A program made the position numbers and the translations under genes. The notes below the pieces were generated by a model. That model made no database searches. It had not been told where the DNA came from and saw nothing but the letters and a program-made list of their open reading frames with translations. From Micromonospora tarensis (GTDB taxonomy: Bacteria; Actinomycetota; Actinomycetes; Mycobacteriales; Micromonosporaceae), in contig NZ_JAEVHL010000028.1 of the NCBI RefSeq assembly GCF_016803395.1, positions 1 to 43,638 of the forward strand: DNA of 43,638 bases, given 5' to 3'. Below are positions 33,405-41,211 of this stretch, in pieces (positions within the stretch are counted from its first letter, which is position 1; every line of letters starts with the position of its first letter).

Positions 33405-34580
33405 GCTCCTATGGAGGTCAAGAGGTGAGGGCGGCGAAGTCGGCGCGTAGGGCGGTGTAGACGTCGCGGACGATGTAGCGCTTCAGACAGCGCAGGATCT
33501 CCTGTTTGCTGAGGCCTTCGGTGATGCGTCGTTGCTGGTAGGCGCGGGTGCGCTGGTCGTAGCGTAGGCGGCAGAGCGCGATGGTGTGCAGGGCGTGGTT
33601 GGCGCCGCGGTCGCCTCCTCGGTGCAGGCGGTGGCGGCGCACCCGTCCTGAGCTGGCGGGGATGGGTGCTGCGCCGCAGAGGTGCGCCAGCGCGGCTTCG
33701 GAGTGCAGCCGGTCGGGGTTGTCGCCGGCGGTGGTGAGCAGTTGGGCGGCGACGTCGGGGCCGACACCGAACAGGGCCGAGGTGCGGGGCGCCGTTTTCC
33801 GGACGATGGGTGCCACCTGCTGGTCGAGGGCGGTGATCTCCTCGGTGAGGGCAGTGACCCGGCGGGCGAGCCCAACCAGGGCTGCGGCGGTGGCGTGTTC
33901 CGGCTCGTGGAGTCTGGCTGGGTCGTAGGTCAGCCCAGCGCACCGGCTGACCAGCACGGCAGCGCTGACCCTGGTCAGGTGGGCTCGCAGCGGTTCGGAG
34001 GCGGCGGCGACCAGGCCGCGCATCTGATTGAGCGCTGCGGTGCGGGCCTTTGACGGCTCCTCGACGGGCGACCCTAAGGGCGCGGATGGCCTCGACCGGC
34101 CCAGTGCGGGCCTTCGGCGTGCCCATCGCGGTGCCTGCAAGGGTCGCCCGGGCGGCGGCGATCGCGTCGATCGGATCGGACTTGCCCTGTGCGCGGCGGG
34201 CGCGGCGGTCCGGCCGGTCTACCTCCATGACAGCGATCTTTCTGCTGGTCAGGTAGCGGGCGAGGCCGGCTCCGTAGCTGCCGGTGCCCTCCACGCCCAC
34301 GGCAGTCACCCGCCCGAAGGAGCGCATCCAGGCCAGCAGATCCATGTAGCCGGCGGTGGTCGCTGGGAACTCGGCGTCGGCCAGGAGCCCGCCGGTGCTG
34401 TCGATGACAGCGGCGTGGTGGGTGTCGCGGTGGGTGTCAACACCGCCGATGAGAGATCGCTTCTTCGCTGCCATGCTGGTGAGGTCCGCCTTTCTCGGTC
34501 GCGTCGAGAACACGTGGACACGTCACCGGTCAGGCGATGCGGACAACACAGTGGTGGGCGCCTCTCGCACAGGCTCCTAT
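33405..34580 (-). mobile_element. IS110-family insertion element (tentative limits)
   Basis: The transposase remnant at 33418-34474 defines the element. The octamer GCTCCTAT occurs at 33405-33412 and 34573-34580, just outside both gene ends, each followed within two bases by AGGTCA; this may mark the element ends or core sites. IS110 elements lack long inverted repeats, and the ~100 bases before the transposase start may hold a guide (bridge) RNA, though this is short for one. The limits are tentative. Confidence 0.5.
33418..34474 (-). pseudogene. IS110-family transposase, frameshifted
   Basis: From ATG 34474 the DEDD-type N-terminal domain is clear: LIGGVDTHRDTHHAAVID, VTAVGVEGTGSYGAGLARYL and GKSDPIDAIAAARA. 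Near 34044-34053 an extra base (AAAGG for AAGG) ends this frame. The rest is in another frame: ARTAALNQMRGLVAAASEPL, then the Tnp_20-type region FGVGPDVAAQLLTTAGDN and HLCGAAPIPASSGRVRRHRL with its catalytic Ser. Both domains are present, so one base change inactivates the gene. It is probably immobile unless the shift is an error. Confidence 0.85.
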
Positions 34581-34746
34581 CAGGTCACGACGCCTGTCCG
34601 GTGACATGCGGCTGCCGGGGCCACCGGGCCAGCCGACGAATCGGGATGAGGACAGTAACCGTCGGTCTGCCGGTGAGTCAGACCAACCCGGCGACACACC
34701 CCACCATCCTCACTGTCTGCCGCCGACCCACACATCGTGGAGCGGG

Positions 34747-34810
34747 CCAGGGCCAGGGTGACAAGGTGGAGCGCCCTACCGGACGTACGACCTTGTCACC
34801 CTGGCCCTGG
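34747..34810. repeat. Perfect 21-bp inverted repeat
   Basis: The arm beginning CCAGGGCCAGGGTGACAAGG (34747-34767) is repeated perfectly in reverse complement at 34790-34810, with a 22-base loop. No gene ends close by in either direction, so a terminator role is not obvious. It could be a dispersed palindromic repeat or the end of a mobile element. Confidence 0.75.
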
Positions 34811-35492
34811 TCTGCTCGGCTTGCCTGAGTCGGTGGCTGGCGGGATGGCATCCCCCCTGAACCACCCACAACCCGGAACCGTTCGGCAACTCCATCCTGG
34901 AGTCGTCTGGCCCCCGCCGGAGGCAGCTCTAACCCCAACCCCGCCCCCACCCACCACCCCCTTCTCACCCTCACCCTTTCCCCACCTCGGACCCGAGCGC
35001 GGCCGACGGATTCCGTTCGGCAACTCGCCCCCAGGTCGACCGCAGACCCGGTCCGCGGTGAGACGTCACGGGGTGGGAAGAGGCCGGTAGGGAGACGTTG
35101 TCGTCCTGGTCCCGGTCGTCCTCCGGGACTCGTCACCGGGTCACTTCATTGACCCAGGCTGACGCGCGGGGCGGGGCGTGGGGTTCGGGCCGGCTGACTT
35201 TCCGCCCCGGCGCCCTTGTGCCAGGGCGGCGGCTCCGCAGGAGCCGTTTGCCGCGCCCCGGCCCGCGCCGCGCGGAGCGCCTTGATCCAAGAGAGGACGT
35301 TTCGGCAATACTGAGACTAGATTCCCGGACCCTCCTCGACCGTCGTCGATCGCTTCAATCGGGTGGAGCGGCTGCCTGAGCTGGAGGGGTTTTTGCGTCG
35401 CCAACCAGCTAGTCACCTGCTGAGCGGTCGACCGCCGCCTGCTCACGACGCGGGAAGTTAGCCCTCGTGACAGCGTCCACTATTTTGAGTAC
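34811..35492. other. Long gene-free stretch with repeats and stems
   Basis: About 680 bases without a credible gene. A 14-bp direct repeat CCGTTCGGCAACTC occurs at 34879 and 35013. A C-rich stretch covers about 34910-34985. Two adjacent stems, CGCCCT-TGTGCC-AGGGCG (35211-35228) and CGGCTCC-GCA-GGAGCCG (35230-35246), form a compact GC-rich structure. It could be an intergenic repeat or an unrecognised RNA. Confidence 0.45.
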
Positions 35493-36271
35493 GTGTCGTC
35501 CACATCGTTCTGGTCTTGGTCAGGGTGGGGTGCCTTTGAGGCCCTCGGCACTCTCGCCGCTGCTCTCGTGGCCCTCACGGTGTATCTAGGCGAAGTCTCA
35601 CGACGTCGTCGCGCTGAGCGAAGTGCAGTCCGCATTTGGGTCGCCAATGATGACGGCAGGACGACGATCCATATCGTCAATGACTCTCATGTGCCGATCG
35701 TTGATGCCAAAATTGTCATCTTGTATCAGCAAGATCACTGGGGAGCATTTTTGGGAGGAATGAACTGGGCTGCTGTCGGGTGGATTGCACGAGGTCCGCA
35801 CATCGCGCATCCCTCCCAGACCGTGATCTTGACGCTGAGAGACTTCTACTGGAACGCGTTGGATAGGAGTTTACCGGCGCGCCTGCGCTGGTGTGGTTGC
35901 AGTACGAGGCAAGTGCCGAGATTCGGGCGGTGAGATTTACCCGGCTGAAAAAACTTCCAAAAGTTCAGACAATAGTTGATTTTGGCTATCTGGAACCGTA
36001 TGAGCAACAGGTAGCTCTGGGCACGCGCCCTGCTATTCCCTCACCCTCGCCCGGCCCCTTCGAGGAGGAAGAATGCCCATTTGTGACCAGCGCTCACGCT
36101 AGCCTCGCGCGCACGTTCTGGAGCTCGCCGTGGATGCCGGACAACCGCCTCGTGCCGCACCCCCGTCAAGGAAATGGGTTCAAACGGAGGATGAGCCAAT
36201 CAGCGACCTCTTTCGAGGATGCTGCCAGCCGGAGCGCACGCACTGGCGTTATGCCCTCGTTTAGACCGTGA
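35493..36271 (+). pseudogene. Frameshifted membrane-anchored hypothetical protein
   Basis: From GTG 35493 an N-terminal membrane helix (FEALGTLAAALVALTVYLGE) is followed by a beta-rich part, RIWVANDDGRTTIHIVNDSH and ILTLRDFYWNALDRS. Between 35867 and 35931 the coding sense moves to another frame, APALVWLQYEASAEIRAVRF, open to 36271. The last ~100 bases overlap the tail of the convergent HEPN gene and may not be coding. Codon use changes from GC-poor to mixed. No family is recognised. One base lost or gained explains the break. Confidence 0.5.
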
Positions 36272-36657
36272 GCAATCTTATGGCGACGGTCAACCAAGAA
36301 AGAAAGTTCCCGCGCCAGCCTCTGGTCATCCGCCTCTAGAAATTCCCTGAAGTCGGCTTGCAGGCCTGCATCGAGCCTGCCTAGCTGATCGTCCATGTTC
36401 GCAAGAGACGGATTCTTGCTCCTTTCTAGGTAAGAATGAGCAAAGGCGCGAACCATCCCATACGATTTCTCCCTGACGTAGGCTCGCAGAGTCTCGACGA
36501 CCGTTTGCTCCAAGTAGCCGCACGACCTAACGACTAGTAACCGAGCCAGCCACGCCCTGATCTCGTCCGTTACATCTCTTCGATCATCAGTCAAAGCTAT
36601 AAGCTCATCCAGCTTTCGCTCTAAGTTCCGGACCTCGAGGGGTGGCCAGGTCACCAT
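36166..36657 (-). CDS. HEPN-domain protein, probable RNase partner of DUF262 protein
   Basis: 163 residues, all helical. LVDRRHKIAHGLNEG contains the RX4H motif (Arg125...His130) of HEPN ribonucleases; upstream, RSCGYLEQTVVETLRAYVRE fits the first HEPN helices of MAE_28990/RiboL-PSP-like families. The ATG is 5 bases after the DUF262 stop, with GGGAGA overlapping that stop, so the two are co-translated. HEPN RNases of this kind act as toxins or abortive-infection effectors. Target RNA unknown. The N-terminal acidic/basic region may contact the partner. Confidence 0.75.
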   Translation of the reverse strand: MVTWPPLEVRNLERKLDELIALTDDRRDVTDEIRAWLARLLVVRSCGYLEQTVVETLRAYVREKSYGMVRAFAHSYLERSKNPSLANMDDQLGRLDAGLQADFREFLEADDQRLARELSFLVDRRHKIAHGLNEGITPVRALRLAASSKEVADWLILRLNPFP

Positions 36658-36662
36658 TCTCC

Positions 36663-37811
36663 CTAGATCGAAGCGAATTCGCGAGTGGTGATAGCGAGCC
36701 TAGTCCGAACACTCTCTTCATCTGCGGTTGCACGAGTGACGGCGTTGGCCAATCTCTCGTCCCCCTGAAACCGCTCGACTGCCGCTGCCACTGCTTCCGG
36801 AGTCGGCTCGGTGCCGCCGAGATCCAAACGGCGCATCAAGCCCACAAAAACAGCTTCAGCAAGGGCAGCATTTACAGCCCGGTTGCCAGCCCACCGCAGT
36901 GCGCGCCGCCCGGGTCCCGCCTCGAGTAGGCGGGCCGCAGTTTCGAACTGCTGCACAATCCGGTCCACCGGGAACTTCGTGATTTCTCGGTATTCCCCAA
37001 CGAAGTCGTTCAAAAAAGTCTTCAAGGGTCGTCGATACGTGGCAGCAGAAACATACAACGCCAAGGTGCGCAGCACGAGCTCTTGGTCCCGGAGCCTGGG
37101 TGACTTGTTGCCGTACAGTTTTCGCCACGCCGGTTGGTCGTTGAGCTGACCAAGCAGCCCAATGAAACCTCCAGCGTAAAGCGCGACCCGAATCTCGTGA
37201 GGGGTAAGCTGAGTGCCGCCGGAATTCAAGCGTTCGAAAACCTGGTAGATTGCGTCGAGGGAACCCGCCGAGCCATCCGTCTTAACAATTGTTGCCTGAA
37301 TAAACGTGTTATTAAGGGTTCGTCGTAGCTCCGGAGGAAGCGTTTCATATGTCAACCCCTTGAATCTATCTGCGACATTGACGAGTGAAAACTCGCGCTC
37401 TCGATGCATGCCGCGATAGAACTCCGCCAAGGTGTTCAGTCTTTGCTGGCCGTCCAAAACGAGGTAGCGCTTATCCAACTGCTGAACCAGAATGATGCCG
37501 GGGATAGGATACTCGAGAAGCAATGACTCGATAAAGCGATCCATCTGGGGGCGACGCCAAACGAAACTTCGCTGGAAGCGGTCAGTCTCAATTTCTACCG
37601 ATTCATCTCCGAACCTGGGGATGACAATGTCGCCCCGTTTCAGACGCCGAACGATGCCCTCTACGTCGAAGTCCGTGCCGCTGTACGAGACCGGACGCGC
37701 TTCCGCTTCGGCCTCCTCCAGAGACTCTCGGTCCTCCCTGGTTAGATCAACGGCTTCGGCTGGTCCCGTCTCCTCCTCGGGCTGCCCGCTGCACGGCGCT
37801 GCTTCAGTCAT
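36663..37811 (-). CDS. DUF262 (GmrSD-type N-terminal) protein without DUF1524
   Basis: 382 residues from ATG 37811. After ~45 acidic residues comes a DUF262 domain: FQRSFVWRRPQMDRFIESLL (about residues 79-98), then YLVLDGQQRLNTLAEF with the DGQQR motif (about 120-124) and FERLNSGGTQLTPHE (about 192-206). DUF262 is a ParB/Srx-fold NTPase/nuclease found in the GmrSD type IV restriction enzyme. The C-terminal HNH (DUF1524) domain of GmrD is absent; instead a ~140-residue helical region follows, and a HEPN gene is coupled downstream. A two-component defence or toxin role is inferred. Confidence 0.85.
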   Translation of the reverse strand: MTEAAPCSGQPEEETGPAEAVDLTREDRESLEEAEAEARPVSYSGTDFDVEGIVRRLKRGDIVIPRFGDESVEIETDRFQRSFVWRRPQMDRFIESLLLEYPIPGIILVQQLDKRYLVLDGQQRLNTLAEFYRGMHREREFSLVNVADRFKGLTYETLPPELRRTLNNTFIQATIVKTDGSAGSLDAIYQVFERLNSGGTQLTPHEIRVALYAGGFIGLLGQLNDQPAWRKLYGNKSPRLRDQELVLRTLALYVSAATYRRPLKTFLNDFVGEYREITKFPVDRIVQQFETAARLLEAGPGRRALRWAGNRAVNAALAEAVFVGLMRRLDLGGTEPTPEAVAAAVERFQGDERLANAVTRATADEESVRTRLAITTREFASI

Positions 37812-37964
37812 GACGATGACTCTAGCGACGACCGCAGGTCGAACTGGACGCCGCCGCCCTTCTGTGACTGTTGCAGCGGTGCGACCGGCGTGCGCGCCTG
37901 GGCGGCGTTCGTGCTGCCCTGTCAAGAGCTGCCTTGACGACGTAGAGATTCCGCGCGGCCGGCG

Positions 37965-38324
37965 CTACCCGCATGCCTTCCGAAGTCGCTCGACCGCAAC
38001 AAAGATCTGCTGTTCGGGACCAGGTCGACTCGGCCGCCACTCAACAAGTAGGGGTCGAACGGCATCGACGAGTCTGGTGAGTTCGACCGCAGTGGTCGGT
38101 TCGGGCACAGCGTCAAGCGCCGCGACTGCGACGAAGGTCGCCTGATACCGGTAAGCGTTCGTCGGTTTGTCCTGCCAGCCAGGCGAATTACGCCACTCCT
38201 GCACACGCTGGCGCACCTCGGCTGCGGCGGTTCGGATGACGGCCGCTCGTTGGCGAGGTGTGAGTTCGGTGCGGGCGTAGGGGCGGTCGGCGGGATCCTG
38301 CGGCGGCGTGTCGGCGTCGCGCAT
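37965..38324 (-). CDS. Hypothetical protein
   Basis: 119 residues from ATG 38324; an open frame extends to 38510 inside the GNAT gene. Helical and charged, with ELTPRQRAAVIRTAAAEVRQ, a conserved-looking WRNSPGWQDKPTNAYRYQAT and a C-terminal QQIFVAVERLRKACG. No family recognised. It is 153 bases upstream of the DUF262 gene on the same strand, and base use is that of the host core, so it may be unrelated to that system. Confidence 0.6.
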   Translation of the reverse strand: MRDADTPPQDPADRPYARTELTPRQRAAVIRTAAAEVRQRVQEWRNSPGWQDKPTNAYRYQATFVAVAALDAVPEPTTAVELTRLVDAVRPLLVEWRPSRPGPEQQIFVAVERLRKACG

Positions 38325-38385
38325 GGCGGCGATCGTACCGGTGCCATGATCGGAATTGCTCGCCGCGTGCAGAGCGACAATGGCG

Positions 38386-38930
38386 TCAGCCGGCGGTGTC
38401 GTTCCACTCTGGGGCGAGGACCGAGTAGAGCTGGGAGTCGCGCCAGGCGCCGTTGGTGAAGACGTGATCGCGTAGCCGGCCTTCGTACTGCATCCCGAGC
38501 CGCTTGGCAACGCCGATGGAGGAAGCGTTGTCGGGGCCGATAGCTGCGGTGACGCGGTGAAGCTTCAGCTCTCGAAAGCCGTAGTCGATGATGGTTCGGG
38601 CTGCGTCGGTGGCATAGCCGTGGCCCCAGTGATCGGCGCCGATGGCGTAGCCAAGCTTGGCGGCCTGGTGCCCGGTGAGTCCGAGGCGGGCGAAGCCGAT
38701 CATCCGATCTGAGGTGTCAGCGACGGCTAGGTAGTACTCAGTGCGCGGGTGGAGCTGCGCACGGCTTACAGCTCCCTCAACCATGGCGACAGTGGCGGCC
38801 TGGTCGCGGCTGTCGAACGAGAGCCACTGTGTGACCCGGTCGTCACCGACGATCGCCAAAGCGTCGGCCGCGTCATCGGGTCGCAGTTCGCGAAGGGTGA
38901 TGACGCGGCGGGGATGGTGATCGGGTACAT
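38386..38930 (-). CDS. GNAT N-acetyltransferase with doubtful 5' end
   Basis: The body is a RimJ/RimL-type acetyltransferase: VITLRELRPDDAADALAIVG, AVADTSDRMIGFARLGL, the acetyl-CoA region LGYAIGADHWGHGYATDAAR, and NASSIGVAKRLGMQYEGRLR. No ATG/GTG/TTG is found in this frame before the domain start. The ATG at 38930 (Met-Tyr-Pro-Ile-Thr-Ile-Pro) is in a neighbouring frame and joins it if one C is added near 38907-38913. So a one-base loss or sequencing error is likely. It follows the XRE gene by 14 bases, probably in one transcript. Confidence 0.75.
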
Positions 38931-38944
38931 GTGCTGATGGTGCC

Positions 38945-40255
38945 TTATCGAGGAAGGGCGTTGGCAGGCGTGTGTGTGAAGTGCTCGATGCCGTCGATGA
39001 GGTCGCGGGCGTCGTTGGCGTGGCCTGCGCGGGTGATGGCCTGGTGGACACGGCGGACGGAGTGGATGACGCCGTTGATGCGCTGGTCGGCGGGAAGGTC
39101 GAGTACGGGGGCGAGGGCATCAGCGGCGGCATCGAGCTCTCCGCTGGCGACGCGGGCAATGGCGAGGTTGGTGTGGGAGCCGGCCTGGTCGCCGAAGGCC
39201 CACGCCGGGTCGTAGCGGTCGGAGTACGCCTGAACGGCACGCAGGGCGTAGCGTTCGGTGGCGTCGGCTTCGCCGGGCAGCCAGGCGAGGGCGTCGCTGG
39301 CGTAGTAGAGCGTGCGGGGCTGGTTGAAGGTGCAGATGCCGCCGATCTCGTCCATCTCGTCGGGGCGTACCCGGGACCAGGCGTCCTCGGCCTCGGTGAT
39401 GGCGGCCTTGGCCTGTTCCGCGTTACCGAGTGCGGCGTAGGCGCGTGCGGCGCTGACGGGCAGCCAGACGGCGGAGGTGCCGCCTGCTTGGGTCGCGTAC
39501 TCGCGTCCGGCCTCGGCATAGCGGACGGCTTCGGCGTACCGACCGGCCCAGTAGGCGACCAGCGATTGAAGTCCGCGGAGCCAGGCTTGCAACCCGGGAT
39601 GGCCCGACTGGTCGGCGCAGAGGACAGCGGTTCGGGCTTGCAGCATGGCCGAGTGCGGGTCGGCCATGTCGTGCGAGACCTTGGCGAGTAGGCCGCTGGT
39701 GATGCCGGCGAGGAAGTGCAGGTCACGCGACTGGGTCGGCTGTTGGCGACGTTCGAGCAGCGTGAACAGGGTGTCCTGAGTCTCGGCCAGGTCCGGCAGG
39801 ATCTGGCTGACCGGTCGTTGTGGGTAGGCCAGAGCGAGGCGTTGCACATCCTCGGTGAGCTGGTCGATGGCTGCCGGGGAGGTGGCTTCGGCGGCGAGCA
39901 TTGCGTACTGGCGGGCGCGTTGTGCGGCCATGGCGAGGAGGTTCCTTTCCGGGCCGGCGCCGGTGGGCTCGACGATGAGGTGTCGGGCCGGCGCAGGGGT
40001 CAACTGGTGGGATGCCCAGGGGCGCTGCAACTCATCGACCGGCTTGCCGAACATGGCCTGCAACGCCCGCCGTGTGGCGGGGGTTGATGAGGCCAGGTCC
40101 CGTTCGCCGCGAGCTAGCCGGCCGAGGTGCCGCGCGCTGATCGCCGCGCGGGAGTCAATGCGGCTGAACTCGTCAGCCAGTTCCTCGTACGTACGGTCGC
40201 TGCACTGGATCAGGTACTCCAGGACGGTGCGAGGTTCGCGGCGATCTCGGGCCAT
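38945..40255 (-). CDS. XRE-family HTH regulator with TPR-like repeats
   Basis: 436 residues. The N-terminal HTH (RTYEELADEFSRIDSRAAIS then ARHLGRLARGER, about residues 21-52) is followed by a long helical region with TPR-like units (YAEAVRYAEAGREYATQ, AYAALGNAEQAKAAITEAED, NLAIARVASGELDAAADALA). This architecture is common in Streptomyces and Micromonospora regulators paired with small genes. It is divergent from four coupled small genes that it may control. The initiation site AGGAAGG lies 11 bases upstream. Confidence 0.85.
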   Translation of the reverse strand: MARDRREPRTVLEYLIQCSDRTYEELADEFSRIDSRAAISARHLGRLARGERDLASSTPATRRALQAMFGKPVDELQRPWASHQLTPAPARHLIVEPTGAGPERNLLAMAAQRARQYAMLAAEATSPAAIDQLTEDVQRLALAYPQRPVSQILPDLAETQDTLFTLLERRQQPTQSRDLHFLAGITSGLLAKVSHDMADPHSAMLQARTAVLCADQSGHPGLQAWLRGLQSLVAYWAGRYAEAVRYAEAGREYATQAGGTSAVWLPVSAARAYAALGNAEQAKAAITEAEDAWSRVRPDEMDEIGGICTFNQPRTLYYASDALAWLPGEADATERYALRAVQAYSDRYDPAWAFGDQAGSHTNLAIARVASGELDAAADALAPVLDLPADQRINGVIHSVRRVHQAITRAGHANDARDLIDGIEHFTHTPANALPR

Positions 40256-40276
40256 CGTCGACGCCTTCCTGATGGG

Positions 40277-40403
40277 CTATCTCCACGCTCACTTACGCGA
40301 GGTCCTGAACACAACGCAGGTCCTCATGGTGTCCGCCCGAGGTCCGTCAGAGGTGCTGCTTCGGTCCTCGATCGATCTCCACAACCGGGTGTTCTATCTC
40401 CAC
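40277..40403. promoter_or_regulatory. Repeated CTATCTCCAC motif in the XRE divergent region
   Basis: CTATCTCCAC occurs at 40277-40286, 22 bases from the XRE start, and at 40394-40403, touching the ATG of the small operon at 40405. A shorter match ATCTCCACAA lies at 40375-40384. The sites are well placed for the XRE protein to control both directions; this is inference. Confidence 0.45.
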
Positions 40404-40404
40404 C

Positions 40405-40644
40405 ATGGACCTCTCACCCACCGCAATTGTGCGTGTACTCGCCGCTGAAATGCACGTGGCAAAACGGCACCCCACCCCTCGTGCCCGTGCCGATTCGGTT
40501 GCGAACACGGTCGAGGGTGGTATCCAGGCCCATAAGTGCGTCGGTCCTGCCTGGGCTGTGCCGGTCCCGGACGAGCGGCAACCTGCCGAGGCTGGCCCGG
40601 AGTGGGTGCTGGCGTGGGACCGCGACCCGAACGACGGTCAATGA
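40405..40644 (+). CDS. Small hypothetical protein, first of four coupled genes
   Basis: 79 residues from ATG 40405. There is no ribosome site; a TTCTAT box seven bases before the ATG suggests a leaderless transcript. MDLSPTAIVRVLAAEMHVAK is followed by a charged part and WVLAWDRDPNDGQ at the end. No family recognised. Its stop overlaps the next start in ATGA. Confidence 0.6.
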   Translation: MDLSPTAIVRVLAAEMHVAKRHPTPRARADSVANTVEGGIQAHKCVGPAWAVPVPDERQPAEAGPEWVLAWDRDPNDGQ

Positions 40645-40976
40645 GTGGCCCACCAGCCCCGGTGCCTCGCACAGCCACGCCGCGCCGGCCAGGTGTCCCC
40701 GTTCCAGGCGACCTGGTGCTGATTGACGATCGAGCGTCGGTGCAGTTTGGCGGTGATCGGGCTCTGTGGCTGCGGGTGACCTCGGTCTGCGACAAGCCGA
40801 CATACCACGGATGGGTGTGGCTGACCGGCTACTCCATCGATCTGGCCACCGGTAAGGCTCTGGCCCGGCGGGAGGTGTTCGCTCAGATCACCGGTCTTCA
40901 GATCCAGCGACCCACGACTGGAAGCGCGCCGCCTCGCCACAACGCGGCGTCAACGACGAGGAGACGCGGTGTTTGA
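40641..40976 (+). CDS. Small hypothetical protein, paralogue of the next gene
   Basis: 111 residues from ATG 40641. The core ALWLRVTSVCDKPTYHGWVW matches the next protein's VRLWVTGV...DGWIWVEG in spacing (Leu-Trp, Val-Thr-x-Val, Gly-Trp-x-Trp), so the two look like tandem duplicates. A Pro/Arg-rich N-terminus and a basic C-terminus flank a small beta-rich domain. Function unknown. Overlaps at both ends indicate translational coupling. Confidence 0.65.
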   Translation: MSGPPAPVPRTATPRRPGVPVPGDLVLIDDRASVQFGGDRALWLRVTSVCDKPTYHGWVWLTGYSIDLATGKALARREVFAQITGLQIQRPTTGSAPPRHNAASTTRRRGV

Positions 40977-41211
40977 CGTTCGGGTACGACTCGGCGCAGT
41001 GCTGGACATCGACGCGGCCGATCGCCTTCTGCCGTCGGACGGGCCCGTGCGGTTGTGGGTGACCGGGGTACGGCTGGTGGCTAACCGCCCTCCCCAAGAC
41101 GGGTGGATCTGGGTCGAGGGCATCAGGCTCTCTCCGTCGGGCCGTCGCGGCCCTCAGGCACAGATCCTGGTACGCGCGAGCAAGCTGCCACCGGAGGGCT
41201 CGCTCCGATGA
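40969..41211 (+). CDS. Small hypothetical protein, paralogue of the previous gene
   Basis: 80 residues from GTG 40969, overlapping the previous gene by 8 bases. It shares the pattern Leu-Trp-Val-Thr-Gly-Val ... Gly-Trp-Ile-Trp-Val with its neighbour, but lacks the Arg-rich tails. A beta-rich, cytosolic mini-domain is likely. Its stop overlaps the next ATG in ATGA. Unknown role in the putative XRE-controlled unit. Confidence 0.65.
   Translation: MFDVRVRLGAVLDIDAADRLLPSDGPVRLWVTGVRLVANRPPQDGWIWVEGIRLSPSGRRGPQAQILVRASKLPPEGSLR

Noticed and set aside
34028..34828. 266-codon + strand frame
   Set aside because: Antisense to the IS110 transposase, extended by chance into the gap.
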